A stretch of 64,000 nt of DNA. It comes from Bacteroidota bacterium (GTDB taxonomy: Bacteria > Bacteroidota > Bacteroidia > B-17B0 > Aurantibacillaceae). The notes beneath the pieces are model-generated. The model saw only the letters and a program-made list of their open reading frames with translations, did not search any database and was not told the origin of the DNA. Every line of letters begins with the position of its first letter. Position 1 is the stretch's first letter. This document shows, piece by piece, positions 51,515 through 60,431 of this stretch. The DNA lies in NCBI GenBank assembly GCA_018267475.1, contig JAFDYI010000005.1, forward strand, positions 1 through 64,000. Reading direction: 5' to 3'. The position numbers and the translations under genes were made by a program.

Positions 51515-52978
51515 TTATAAAAGCTCGTACACTTTCAAAAAAATTTGTTCCATTTTTTTTCTGGTTTCTGAGGGACTGCCATTGAAATTAGTAACTATAA
51601 GGCTGATGCAAATTTCTTTTCCGCTTTTTGTTTTCATATAGCCTGCATAGGAGCGCACACGCGTAATATAGCCGCTTTTGGCTTTAAAATTATTTTCTAA
51701 GGGGCTGCCTTTACCTATTTTTTTTAGAGAACCACTAACGCCCGCCACCGGCAAAGAATTGATAAAAGCATTTTTTACTACCGTATCGCTATACATAAGG
51801 TGCAGCAACTTGGACAAATGCTCGGCAGTAACGGCATTGCTGCGCGACAAGCCACTCCCATCATTTATAAACAAACCATTTTCATCAAACCCCTGAGATT
51901 TAAGATGATTGACTACTGTTTGAATAGCCAGCCAATTGCTGCCCCAGCCCGCCTTTTTTACAGCAAGGGTTCTAAAGATGCTTTCGGCATACAAATTATT
52001 ACTGTGCAAATTGGTTTGAGCAACTATTTTCTCTAAAATAGGCGATTTATAATTATACAAAACCGTAAGATTTTGGCTATACTGCTTTTTATTTTCGGCG
52101 GTTATTTTTAAAATAGGTTTATCCGCCATATCAATACCTTCTTTTTTCATAGCTTGCTTCAAATGCATAGCTAAGAGTATTTCCGGGTGTGGCATAGAAA
52201 CCTCTATTGACGAAGGCTTGTTGCTTACGGGTAGGGTGCCGGTAATTTTAATTTCGGAAGATGCCGGGGCTCTGTATGCCGAAGCATTGTCTTCATGACC
52301 ACCGGCTTTCACCTCATTTTTTATAGTGCTGCTTTCTATATACGGTACTGTTTTTTTTATTCGTAAGCTATCCCCTGCTTTGGCAGAAGGCTCATACACT
52401 ACATACATTTTGTTATCGCTATACGACAAGCCATTGGGGCCGGCTCCAAAATAATTACCCATATCACCCCAAACCCAGTTAGCGGGTATATCTTCTTCAA
52501 AACAACTAACATCAATTACTATTTGTCCGGTTATTTTTTTTATCCCTTTTTCTTTTAAAACGGCAGCCCACCTGTTAGCTACAAAAAAAGTATCCTCGGC
52601 CTTTCTAAAGTATTCTGAATTAAGAGAAGGGTCGCCGCTTCCTTTTATGTATAAGTCGCCATTAATGGTTCCGCTTGCCTTATCAAAATTACCTGAGTAT
52701 TGTAGCAGTGTTTCATATCTGAAATTTTTTCCTAAAATTTGAAGAGCACAAGCGGTAGTTATAATTTTTAATGTGCTGGCCGGTGTTAAGCTTATGTTTT
52801 TATTATACTCTTCTATTAAGGAGCCCGAAGCGGCATCTAACACGCAAAATCCAACGCTAGCACTATTCCATGTTTTTTCTTTTTTTAGCTCATCGATATA
52901 TTTAACCACGTCTGTTTGCGAATAAACAAGCGTATATAAAAAAACAGCTATAATTGTGGTAAAAAAGCGAGGCTTCAC
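51515..52978 (-). CDS. dacB: D-alanyl-D-alanine carboxypeptidase/endopeptidase, PBP4 (S13) type
   Basis: 487 residues with signal peptide (to about residue 20, LVYSQ). Catalytic motifs: STLK near residue 65 (SxxK), SNN in LHSNNLYAES (SxN), and KSG in NNFKAKSGYITRV (KTG class). The family's large insertion lies between the first two motifs (WGDMGNYFGAGPNGLSYSDN is typical). It trims or cleaves peptidoglycan cross-links in the periplasm. It starts at GTG 52976-52978, 5 nt after an exact -7 element, so the transcript should be leaderless. Confidence 0.93.
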   Translation of the reverse strand: MKPRFFTTIIAVFLYTLVYSQTDVVKYIDELKKEKTWNSASVGFCVLDAASGSLIEEYNKNISLTPASTLKIITTACALQILGKNFRYETLLQYSGNFDKASGTINGDLYIKGSGDPSLNSEYFRKAEDTFFVANRWAAVLKEKGIKKITGQIVIDVSCFEEDIPANWVWGDMGNYFGAGPNGLSYSDNKMYVVYEPSAKAGDSLRIKKTVPYIESSTIKNEVKAGGHEDNASAYRAPASSEIKITGTLPVSNKPSSIEVSMPHPEILLAMHLKQAMKKEGIDMADKPILKITAENKKQYSQNLTVLYNYKSPILEKIVAQTNLHSNNLYAESIFRTLAVKKAGWGSNWLAIQTVVNHLKSQGFDENGLFINDGSGLSRSNAVTAEHLSKLLHLMYSDTVVKNAFINSLPVAGVSGSLKKIGKGSPLENNFKAKSGYITRVRSYAGYMKTKSGKEICISLIVTNFNGSPSETRKKMEQIFLKVYELL

Positions 52979-52982
52979 GTAC

Positions 52983-52990
52983 CAAAGATA
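52983..52990 (-). promoter_or_regulatory. -7 element TATCTTTG of the dacB gene
   Basis: An exact match on the minus strand; last base is 5 nt before the GTG. No TTG at the 19-nt position. Confidence 0.6.
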
Positions 52991-53101
52991 ACAATTTAAA
53001 CATTGCCATAAGAGCTTCCTTAAAGGTTTTACGCCCGTTATACTTAAAGCCGCTCTAAATATTTTTTAAATAGCTTCTTATTAAATCATCTTTTTATTTA
53101 G

Positions 53102-53109
53102 TACCTTTG
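53102..53109 (+). promoter_or_regulatory. -7 element TACCTTTG of the acyltransferase-like gene
   Basis: An exact match, 10 nt before ATG 53119. The alternative TTG start at 53107 falls inside it. Confidence 0.6.
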
Positions 53110-53118
53110 GAGCATACT

Positions 53119-54060
53119 ATGCAACCCATTATAGAAAGAATAAACCGAAAATTTCTTTTAGGCGAGCTTACGCCCGATAAATTTGTGCGAAAAACCAACA
53201 ATGGGAATAACGAAATATACATCATTACTCATCAAGACTCCCCCTATGTAATGATGGAAATTGGGCGCCTGCGCGAACTTACTTTTCGTTATGCAGGAGG
53301 CGGCACCGGAAAAAGTTTGGATATAGATGAGTACGATGTTTCTTCGCACCCGTATAAACAATTGTTGGTTTGGAACCCCGAACATAAAGAGATTGTAGGA
53401 GCCTATCGCTACATCAAATGCAAAGAAGCAGGGTATAAAAACAAAATGGTAGATTTAGCTACCACCGAGTTGTTTGAGTTATCTGAAAAATTCATTCAAA
53501 AATACTTAGCGCAAACCATTGAATTAGGGCGCTCGTTCGTACAACCCAATTATCAACCCGGAGAAAATTTTAGAAAGGGCTTGTTTTCTTTAGACAACCT
53601 GTGGGACGGACTAGGAGCTATTGTTGTGGATAACCCTGATTGTCACTACTTTTTTGGAAAAGTAACTATGTACACGCATTTTAATAAGCAAGCCCGCGAT
53701 TTATTATTAGCTTTTATGGAGTACTACTTTCCAGACAAAGAAACTATGGTGCTACCTATACAAGCAGTAGAAAAAAAAACAGATGTATCTTCTTTTTTAA
53801 AAAGCCTTGAAGGGCTCTCCTACAAAGAGGGGCACTTAATTTTAAACAAGCACATGCGCGAGCTTAACGAAAATATCCCTCCGCTAATTAACGCGTACAT
53901 GAACCTATCGCCCACCATGAAATCATTTGGAACCGCCATAAACACTCATTTTGGGGGCGTAGAAGAAACCGGAATTTTAGTAGATATAAACGACATTTAT
54001 GAATCAAAAAAACAACGCCACGTAGATTCGTATATTGCTGAAAAAGAAATGAGAAAATAA
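53119..54060 (+). CDS. GNAT-fold N-acyltransferase-like protein (OlsB/GlsB, 'hemolysin' family)
   Basis: 313 residues from ATG 53119. The sequence EIGRLRELTFRYAGGGTGKSLDIDEYD followed by LLVWNPEHKEIVGAYRY and IELGRSFVQPNYQ matches the acyltransferase family of OlsB and GlsB, which put a fatty acyl chain on the amino group of ornithine or glycine to start amino-lipid synthesis. Bacteroidota make glycine and ornithine lipids by this route. The second acyltransferase (OlsA/GlsA) is not adjacent or fused here. The substrate is inferred from the family only; some members have no proven activity. Confidence 0.7.
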   Translation: MQPIIERINRKFLLGELTPDKFVRKTNNGNNEIYIITHQDSPYVMMEIGRLRELTFRYAGGGTGKSLDIDEYDVSSHPYKQLLVWNPEHKEIVGAYRYIKCKEAGYKNKMVDLATTELFELSEKFIQKYLAQTIELGRSFVQPNYQPGENFRKGLFSLDNLWDGLGAIVVDNPDCHYFFGKVTMYTHFNKQARDLLLAFMEYYFPDKETMVLPIQAVEKKTDVSSFLKSLEGLSYKEGHLILNKHMRELNENIPPLINAYMNLSPTMKSFGTAINTHFGGVEETGILVDINDIYESKKQRHVDSYIAEKEMRK

Positions 54061-54071
54061 GGGATTAGCCG

Positions 54072-55640
54072 CTATTCTTTACTAATAATTATGTGTAGCG
54101 ATGAAACAACCCTATCGTTTTGCTCTATGGTTACAAAATAATTTCCTGCGTTTAAGAAAGAAAAATCTAATAGGTTATCTGCATTTGAATACACTCTCTG
54201 AAAAGAAAGTTCTTCCCCTAGAACGGAGTACAATTTCATGGTAAAAAAGGGGGCCAATGTGTTTTTTATAAAAAGATGAATTGAGCCTGTGCTTGGATTG
54301 GGATAAATACTTACCGCTACATTTGGAGCATAATTTCTTATAGAAGCTTGGCTTAGAGAAAGGGTATCGGTGTAGGAATTAATAATAAACGTATTAATAG
54401 CGGTATTTTTAATAGAATCGCTATTTAAACGAACTAAAAACACATCATCGCTTCCTGCCCCATAACTATACGTACTCCCCACTGCAATTATTTTTCCTTT
54501 AGAAGTGTACAGGCCGCTGTAACCATAATCATTTTGCACTCCCCCTGCTGCAAAGGCAAAATCAGGAATGAAGCCGTTGTACTGATTAAACCCTACCAAA
54601 AATGTCCCGGTGCCCCCCAATCCTCCATTTTTAGTACCAACTAAGCAAATGCTTCCATAGCTGGTATTCAGTACTTTATAGTACGATTCGTAATACCCTT
54701 TTGACACGATAAGGTCACCGCTTTCTATAACCGAATTAACCGCTAAACTTGTGTCGTACTTAGCAATAATTCCTACCGTGGTGTTGCTGTCTGGATGAAA
54801 AGCAGAACCACCTATGGTAAATAAGCTATCGTTATACGGCGTAATCGCATTTATGGTTTCCTGCAAAGGGCCTGTATATGCGACAAAATTTTGCTGCAAC
54901 AAGTTGCCATTAAAATCTATTTTTGCAAGCCAGGCATCAGCTATCCCATCTGCAGGATACGAAGCGTTAGCCCCTACCGCATATAATCTGTTGTGCATTA
55001 CGCATATACTATTAAAAACGTCGTCTTTATTTCCCCCATATTGGCGCGTCCACAAAGTATCTCCATTTTTATTGATGCGTATTAAATAAGCGTCTGCATT
55101 TCCTTGGGCGGTAGCATACGTTTGCCCGCACAACACAAAACCACTATCGGGCATAGCACATGAGCCATAAGCAAAACTCCATGCACCTTTATCAATACTT
55201 TTTTGCCATAATAAATTTCCGTTTCTATCTATTTTTAAATAATAGGCAGAGTAATTATGCATGCTGCTCGTCGAGAACGAATTGCTGTAACCTACCACTA
55301 AATAACAACTATCCATCGTGCGCTGCACGCTGTACGCCCAATCATTTTCTGCTCCTCCCTGGGTGTTACTCCATTTATGATTGCCTAAGCTATCGGTTTT
55401 TACAATATAAAAAGAAGTATTTCCTTGCCCAAAGCTGCTAGTAGTCCCTACTAAAAGATACCCTTTGTCGTATGCCTCCACAACATCACGGGCTTCATCG
55501 TTATTAACACCCCCATACGTATAATAAAAAGCCGTATCGGCGGGTAATTTATGTACTTGTGCTTCTGAATGAAAGAAAAAAAACAAGCTCAAGCAAAGTG
55601 TTAAGAGGAGTATCTTTTTATTGCGTGTGATAGTTGGCAT
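54072..55640 (-). CDS. T9SS-secreted beta-propeller-type protein
   Basis: 522 residues with a signal peptide (to about residue 27, HSEAQ). Repeats of 45-55 residues with GGxxxDxA, GYLLVGTTSSFGQGNTSFYIVKTD and GDTLWTRQYGG patterns form SBBP-like propeller blades (about 35-410). The end is a type A sorting domain (VSIYPNPSTGSIHLFI, LNAGNYFVTIEQND). Secreted or surface-held; the ligand is unknown. The C-terminal sequence is unlike that of the two large adhesins, so it is not part of their copied cassette. It is divergent from ccmF. Confidence 0.85.
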   Translation of the reverse strand: MPTITRNKKILLLTLCLSLFFFFHSEAQVHKLPADTAFYYTYGGVNNDEARDVVEAYDKGYLLVGTTSSFGQGNTSFYIVKTDSLGNHKWSNTQGGAENDWAYSVQRTMDSCYLVVGYSNSFSTSSMHNYSAYYLKIDRNGNLLWQKSIDKGAWSFAYGSCAMPDSGFVLCGQTYATAQGNADAYLIRINKNGDTLWTRQYGGNKDDVFNSICVMHNRLYAVGANASYPADGIADAWLAKIDFNGNLLQQNFVAYTGPLQETINAITPYNDSLFTIGGSAFHPDSNTTVGIIAKYDTSLAVNSVIESGDLIVSKGYYESYYKVLNTSYGSICLVGTKNGGLGGTGTFLVGFNQYNGFIPDFAFAAGGVQNDYGYSGLYTSKGKIIAVGSTYSYGAGSDDVFLVRLNSDSIKNTAINTFIINSYTDTLSLSQASIRNYAPNVAVSIYPNPSTGSIHLFIKNTLAPFFTMKLYSVLGEELSFQRVYSNADNLLDFSFLNAGNYFVTIEQNDRVVSSLHIIISKE

Positions 55641-55754
55641 TTGAGGCTACTAAGTTAAAAAAATAAATGGCACGCGCGCGCACTATGGCCTATTTTCTTA
55701 AAAAGTAATTTTATGCCGTAAATTAAACTTCTTAAATAATCCCTACAATTTATA

Positions 55755-55762
55755 TACCTTTG
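55755..55762 (+). promoter_or_regulatory. -7 element TACCTTTG of ccmF
   Basis: An exact match, 15 nt before the GTG at 55777; AAAAAGG lies just before the start codon. Confidence 0.6.
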
Positions 55763-55776
55763 CAGCCGCAAAAAAG

Positions 55777-58371
55777 GTGAATCCGGATATACAATATATA
55801 GGCGAGCGGTTGTGGGCAGGCACGGTAGGGCATTTTTTTATTATCCTTTCTTTTGTGGCCTCTTTACAAGCTGCGGTTGCCTATTTTTTTGCAGAAAAAA
55901 ATCCTACTCAAACAAGCTGGTTAACCTTAGCCCGTTTTTCTTTTAGAGCGCATGTAGTAGGCGTGGCAGGCATTATGGCTACCTTGTTTTTTTTACTATA
56001 TAACCACTATTACGAGTACTCCTACATTTGGCAACACTCCAGCAACAGCATGCCTATGCGCTATATCTTTTCTTGCTTTTGGGAGGGGCAAGAGGGTAGT
56101 TTTTTATTGTGGACCGTTTGGCACGCCTTTATTGGTTTGATACTGCAACGCACTGCCAAATCATACGAAACCGGCGTTATGTGCATTTTATCTTTAGTGC
56201 AAGCTTTTTTGGCCACGATGCTGTTAGGCATCGTCGTTTTTGGAACTAAAATAGGCAGCAACCCTTTTATTTTATTAAGAGAAAATCCCGATTTTAGCAA
56301 CATCCCCCTTTTTAACAACCCGAAATATATAGAGAAATTAGATGGAAGAGGCTTAAACCCGCTGCTGCAAAACTACTGGATGACCATACACCCCCCTACC
56401 CTATTTTTAGGTTTTTCTCTTACGGTAGTACCCTTTGCCTATGCGCTAACAGGGCTGTGGCGTAAAGAATTTGCGGCATGGCAAAAACCGGCCTTGCCTT
56501 GGGCTTTTACGGGTGTTATGGTTTTGGGCTTAGGCGTACTTATGGGCGGCGCCTGGGCTTATGAAGCACTAAGCTTTGGAGGCTTTTGGGCTTGGGATCC
56601 GGTAGAAAATTCTTCATTAGTACCCTGGCTTACTCTTGTAGCAGCAGCGCATTTAATGTTGGTAAACAAATCAAGAGGTAATTCTTTGTTTTCTTCCACT
56701 CTTTTAACACTATCCAGCTTTATCCTAGTGTTGTACTCTACCTTTCTTACACGTAGCGGTGTATTGGGCAGCGCATCGGTACATGCCTTTACCGATTTAG
56801 GTATGCAAAAACAATTATTACTATACTTATTAAGTTTTGTTTTCTTAAGCGTTTATTTACTACAACAACACAAAATAATAGCTTTTGCTTATACCTGCAT
56901 AAGCGCTGTATTCTTTTTATCCATTTTTGCTTTTAATATATACCCGGGTACATTGCTCTCAATATGGGGGGGCACGTCCTTTGTGCTTTTATTTTTAGCT
57001 TATTTCTTTTCTTTTCCTAAAGATAAAGAGGAAGAACAAATTTACAGTCGCGAATTTTGGCTGTTTATTGCTGCTTTTATTTTGTTTTTATCGGCTCTTA
57101 CCATTAGTATTTTTACTTCTATCCCCGTTTTCAACAAAATGTTTGGCACACACAAAGCGCCTTTTACTATTGACAAATACAATGCCTGGGAAATACCTTT
57201 TGCTATCATCATTGCATTGCTATTGGCGGTAGGGCAGTTTTTCAAATATAAAAAAACAGACAAAAAAGATTTTTTTAACCATTTTAAAATATCAGGATTG
57301 GTCGCTTTATTTTTTGGCGGACTGGCTGCCTCTGCTTTATTCCTGTCGCACGGTTGGCAGGCTCTTTCTTCCGAACAAAAAACAAACAACATTCTGTACT
57401 CTATCCTAATGTTGGTATCTGCTTTTGCCCTTTTTGCCAATACCGAATATTGGCTGCGCATCTTAAAAGGGCGCATCAAACACTTAGGGGCCTCGTTGGC
57501 TCATATTGGTTTTGCCCTACTGTTAATAGGCGCTCTTATATCTACTTCAAAAAAAACAACGCTTTCTAAAAACACATCACAAAAAAGCGTGTCTTCATTA
57601 GGTAAAGAGTTTGACGACAAAAAAAGCATTTTGTTAGTGCGTGGCGATACCTTGCCAATGCCTCCTTATTATGTAAGCTATGTGGGCAAACAAAAAGAAG
57701 GAGTAAACATGAAATTTAAAGTAGAATACTTTACACAAAAAGACAAAAAATACAAAAAAGTTTTTGAGCTATCTCCTTTGGTACAAATGAATGCCCGCAT
57801 GGGTAATATAGCGGAGCCCGACACCCGCCGCTTCCTGTCGCGCGATATATACACACACGTTACCTATGCCAACTTAGATAACGACGATGAAAAGCAAACC
57901 GTAAACGACTATGCCGAACCTCAAGACAACCTCATTCATCTACACGACACCTTGTATTCCTCTAATGCCATCCTTATTTTAGATTCGTTGCGCACCAACC
58001 TTACGCAAGAGCAGTACCAGAAAAACGATTCAGCTCTTACTGTTACAGCCGTGTTTCATGCTTTTGATATAGAGAAAAAAATACATCGCGCTTACCCAAA
58101 ATATCGTTTAATAAAAAATAGCGTAGAACCTATTAGCGATTCTATTCCTGAGTTAGGCTTGCGTCTTACCTTTTGGAAAATAAACCCGGAAGAAGGCTCG
58201 GTAGGTATTATGCTGAGCAAACGAAAAAACAATCAAAAAGATTTTATTGTGATGCAGGCTTATATGTTTCCTTATATCAATATATTGTGGCTAGGTTGCC
58301 TTACCATGGTGGTAGGCACCGGCATTGCTGTTTGGCAACGCGTAAAAAAAAATTATTTTTCCCAAGTTTGA
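55777..58371 (+). CDS. ccmF: Cytochrome c maturation protein CcmF/CcsA type (heme lyase)
   Basis: 864 residues, GTG start. About a dozen or more hydrophobic segments. The heme-handling WWD domain is at residues 256-285 (GGAWAYEALSFGGFWAWDPVEN), and other conserved stretches are WEGQEGSFLLWTVWH and NPLLQNYWMTIHPPTLFLG with a periplasmic His. A soluble region of roughly 240 residues (from about 600) precedes the last membrane helix (ILWLGCLTMVVGTGIAVW), as usual in this family. It attaches heme to apocytochrome c at the periplasmic face. ccmB begins 5.5 kb downstream, so the system is split. Its 3' end overlaps folA. Confidence 0.93.
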   Translation: MNPDIQYIGERLWAGTVGHFFIILSFVASLQAAVAYFFAEKNPTQTSWLTLARFSFRAHVVGVAGIMATLFFLLYNHYYEYSYIWQHSSNSMPMRYIFSCFWEGQEGSFLLWTVWHAFIGLILQRTAKSYETGVMCILSLVQAFLATMLLGIVVFGTKIGSNPFILLRENPDFSNIPLFNNPKYIEKLDGRGLNPLLQNYWMTIHPPTLFLGFSLTVVPFAYALTGLWRKEFAAWQKPALPWAFTGVMVLGLGVLMGGAWAYEALSFGGFWAWDPVENSSLVPWLTLVAAAHLMLVNKSRGNSLFSSTLLTLSSFILVLYSTFLTRSGVLGSASVHAFTDLGMQKQLLLYLLSFVFLSVYLLQQHKIIAFAYTCISAVFFLSIFAFNIYPGTLLSIWGGTSFVLLFLAYFFSFPKDKEEEQIYSREFWLFIAAFILFLSALTISIFTSIPVFNKMFGTHKAPFTIDKYNAWEIPFAIIIALLLAVGQFFKYKKTDKKDFFNHFKISGLVALFFGGLAASALFLSHGWQALSSEQKTNNILYSILMLVSAFALFANTEYWLRILKGRIKHLGASLAHIGFALLLIGALISTSKKTTLSKNTSQKSVSSLGKEFDDKKSILLVRGDTLPMPPYYVSYVGKQKEGVNMKFKVEYFTQKDKKYKKVFELSPLVQMNARMGNIAEPDTRRFLSRDIYTHVTYANLDNDDEKQTVNDYAEPQDNLIHLHDTLYSSNAILILDSLRTNLTQEQYQKNDSALTVTAVFHAFDIEKKIHRAYPKYRLIKNSVEPISDSIPELGLRLTFWKINPEEGSVGIMLSKRKNNQKDFIVMQAYMFPYINILWLGCLTMVVGTGIAVWQRVKKNYFSQV

Positions 58372-58850
58372 AAGGTAAACGAATACGGGTTTTTCTCATC
58401 AGCCGATACCAAAGTACTATCCACTAATTTCCAAGCAGAAGGCAAATCAGGAAAAAAAGCATCGCCGTCAAAACTATGATGTATGCGGGTAAGATACACT
58501 CTATCGCAGCTATCAAGCATTTGTTTGTATATCTCCGCTCCTCCTATAACAAAAACCTCTTCGTTTTCAAAGTGTTGCTTCGCGTACTGTATAGCTTCTT
58601 GTATAGACGATACGACAACAGCCCCTTGCGCATCGTAGTTTTTTTGACGGGTAACAACAATATTGGTTCTATCGGGCAGAGGACGGAATTTTTTAGGAAT
58701 GGATTCGTAGTTTTTTCTACCGGTAATAACGGCATGCCCCTTTGTTTTATCTTTAAAAAATTTCATATCAATAGGTAAGTTCCATATCAGGGCATTGTCT
58801 TTTCCTATTACATTATTTTGAGCCGCAGCTACTATGATGGATACTAGCAT
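58353..58850 (-). CDS. folA: Dihydrofolate reductase
   Basis: 165 residues: MLVSIIVAAAQNNVIGKDNAL, WNLPIDMKFFKDKTKGHAVITGRKNYESIP, and VFVIGGAEIYKQML. The active-site acidic residue is Asp in LPIDMKFFK. It supplies tetrahydrofolate. The stop codon lies inside the end of ccmF on the other strand (19-nt overlap). Its start is 9 nt after the porin gene on the same strand, so the two share a transcript. Confidence 0.95.
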   Translation of the reverse strand: MLVSIIVAAAQNNVIGKDNALIWNLPIDMKFFKDKTKGHAVITGRKNYESIPKKFRPLPDRTNIVVTRQKNYDAQGAVVVSSIQEAIQYAKQHFENEEVFVIGGAEIYKQMLDSCDRVYLTRIHHSFDGDAFFPDLPSAWKLVDSTLVSADEKNPYSFTFQTWEK

Positions 58851-58859
58851 ATTTAAAAA

Positions 58860-60254
58860 TTAAAATTCTATATGAGCGCGACAACTAAGTACATTTACAG
58901 GGCCTCTATCCATATTGTACCCGGGGTTTAAAACAAATTGATAATCGAGTGTAGCCCAAAGCCATGAAGTAAGTTTGCATTTGTAAAACACCTCCGCTAT
59001 TTGCTCGTACCCATATCGAGTAAGTTTCCCATCGCCCAGCATAAAACCATATCCTCCATCATTCAAATAATTACGATGCGTTTTAGATATACCATTTACT
59101 ACGTAGGCTAAACCAAAATGGTCGTCGGGGCGCTTGATATGGGTAGGCGTATAACGAAACCCACCGCTTAAGGTTTGGTCAATTTCGGTAAATGCCCAAG
59201 TAGCCGTGTGCCCATCGTTCCAACCAACACGGGCAAACACGCCAAAATTGTTTGTTATTTCTTGATTGTAGCTAATACCCCCTCCATACTTTAGGCCTCC
59301 GTAGTAAAAACCGGTGCGGTTTCCATCTATAACACTCGTATAAGAGCTATCTCCTTGTTTCATAGCATTTATGGCGTTGCTGTATGAGGGTGCCGAAGAA
59401 AAAGTGGCATAACCCATAAAGTGTAAATTACCCGGATGCCCTTTTATATTAAACATTTTTTCAAACTCTACCGTTTCGCCATTTGCTTTACCTATATTCA
59501 TATCGTAAACAGAAGAGTTGGCTATTTTGGGTACCAGCACACTAGACGCGCGAATGGCATAGCCCGGCTTTATCAACTCTATCACAGCGCCCCAGGTATA
59601 GCCGCGTGTGTTGGCCGGATAATCCCAAGCGCCATTATCCATAAGCGACCAGTTCATAAACTCCGTACGGGGGTCGTGGCTATAGATATTATCGTCAAAA
59701 AAATCCGCTAAACTGAACTTTCCTACCGAAATGGTGATGCGCTCGGAAGGGACATTTTCTGCTATTTGATTTTGCTCATCATCTCGATGCACACTTTTTC
59801 TTGATTTACCTATGGCAATATGCTGCTCAAAGAAACAACGCGCTACATACACAGCCGGCGCCGGATCTCCTACACGAAAGGTTTCGCCATTGGTAGCCCC
59901 GGCTAAACCCATGGCATAGCTAAAACCTTTGCCTCCGGCAATTTCGGGGTTAAGAAAGAGGGAAGCCCCTTTCCATAACTTCCTGCCTAAATACAAGGTA
60001 GCGGTGGTTGAAAGAGCCGATTCGGTTATATTTTCTAAACTGTTTCTGCCCGAATACTTAGCTGCAAAAGGCGGGTGGTACTGCATAATGCCGGTAAACT
60101 GAAAATGGCAACTCCATTTTTTTAAACTATCTATTCTATCAAACAACAAGCCCTTGTAATTGTTGTTTAGGTTGTTATCGCCCTGTGCGGTTATTTTTTG
60201 GGCAACCACAAATAGCAAGATAAGTACAAAAACTATGTTTTTTATTTTTAGCAT
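58860..60254 (-). CDS. OprB-family carbohydrate-selective porin-like protein
   Basis: 464 residues with signal peptide (MLKIKNIVFVLILLFVVAQKITAQ). The OprB pattern is visible: FQFTGIMQYHPPFAAKYSGRNSL near the start, ATLYLGRKLWKGASLFLNPEI, SVGKFSLADFFDDNIYSHDPRTEFMNWSLMDNGAWDYPANTRGYTWG, and the final aromatic AHIEF typical of outer-membrane barrels. Likely an outer-membrane channel for sugars or related solutes; the substrate is not established. It is upstream of folA on one transcript, with no evident functional tie. Divergent from hutH across 177 nt. Confidence 0.85.
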   Translation of the reverse strand: MLKIKNIVFVLILLFVVAQKITAQGDNNLNNNYKGLLFDRIDSLKKWSCHFQFTGIMQYHPPFAAKYSGRNSLENITESALSTTATLYLGRKLWKGASLFLNPEIAGGKGFSYAMGLAGATNGETFRVGDPAPAVYVARCFFEQHIAIGKSRKSVHRDDEQNQIAENVPSERITISVGKFSLADFFDDNIYSHDPRTEFMNWSLMDNGAWDYPANTRGYTWGAVIELIKPGYAIRASSVLVPKIANSSVYDMNIGKANGETVEFEKMFNIKGHPGNLHFMGYATFSSAPSYSNAINAMKQGDSSYTSVIDGNRTGFYYGGLKYGGGISYNQEITNNFGVFARVGWNDGHTATWAFTEIDQTLSGGFRYTPTHIKRPDDHFGLAYVVNGISKTHRNYLNDGGYGFMLGDGKLTRYGYEQIAEVFYKCKLTSWLWATLDYQFVLNPGYNMDRGPVNVLSCRAHIEF

Positions 60255-60419
60255 AAAAAGCCTGCGAATTTAAGAAAAAATAAAATTTAGTAGCATTAAA
60301 AAACGTTGTGTTCTTACAGCAGCTTGTACTTCATAGCTGGCTAAACGGTTTCATGCGTAATGTTGGGTTAAATTAGATGAGGTTCATAAAAAAAGTACAC
60401 ATAAAAACGAGCATAATCT

Positions 60420-60427
60420 TATCTTTG
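60420..60427 (+). promoter_or_regulatory. -7 element TATCTTTG of hutH
   Basis: An exact match whose last base is 5 nt before the ATG at 60432, so a typical start point would make the mRNA leaderless. Confidence 0.6.
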
Positions 60428-60431
60428 TGAG

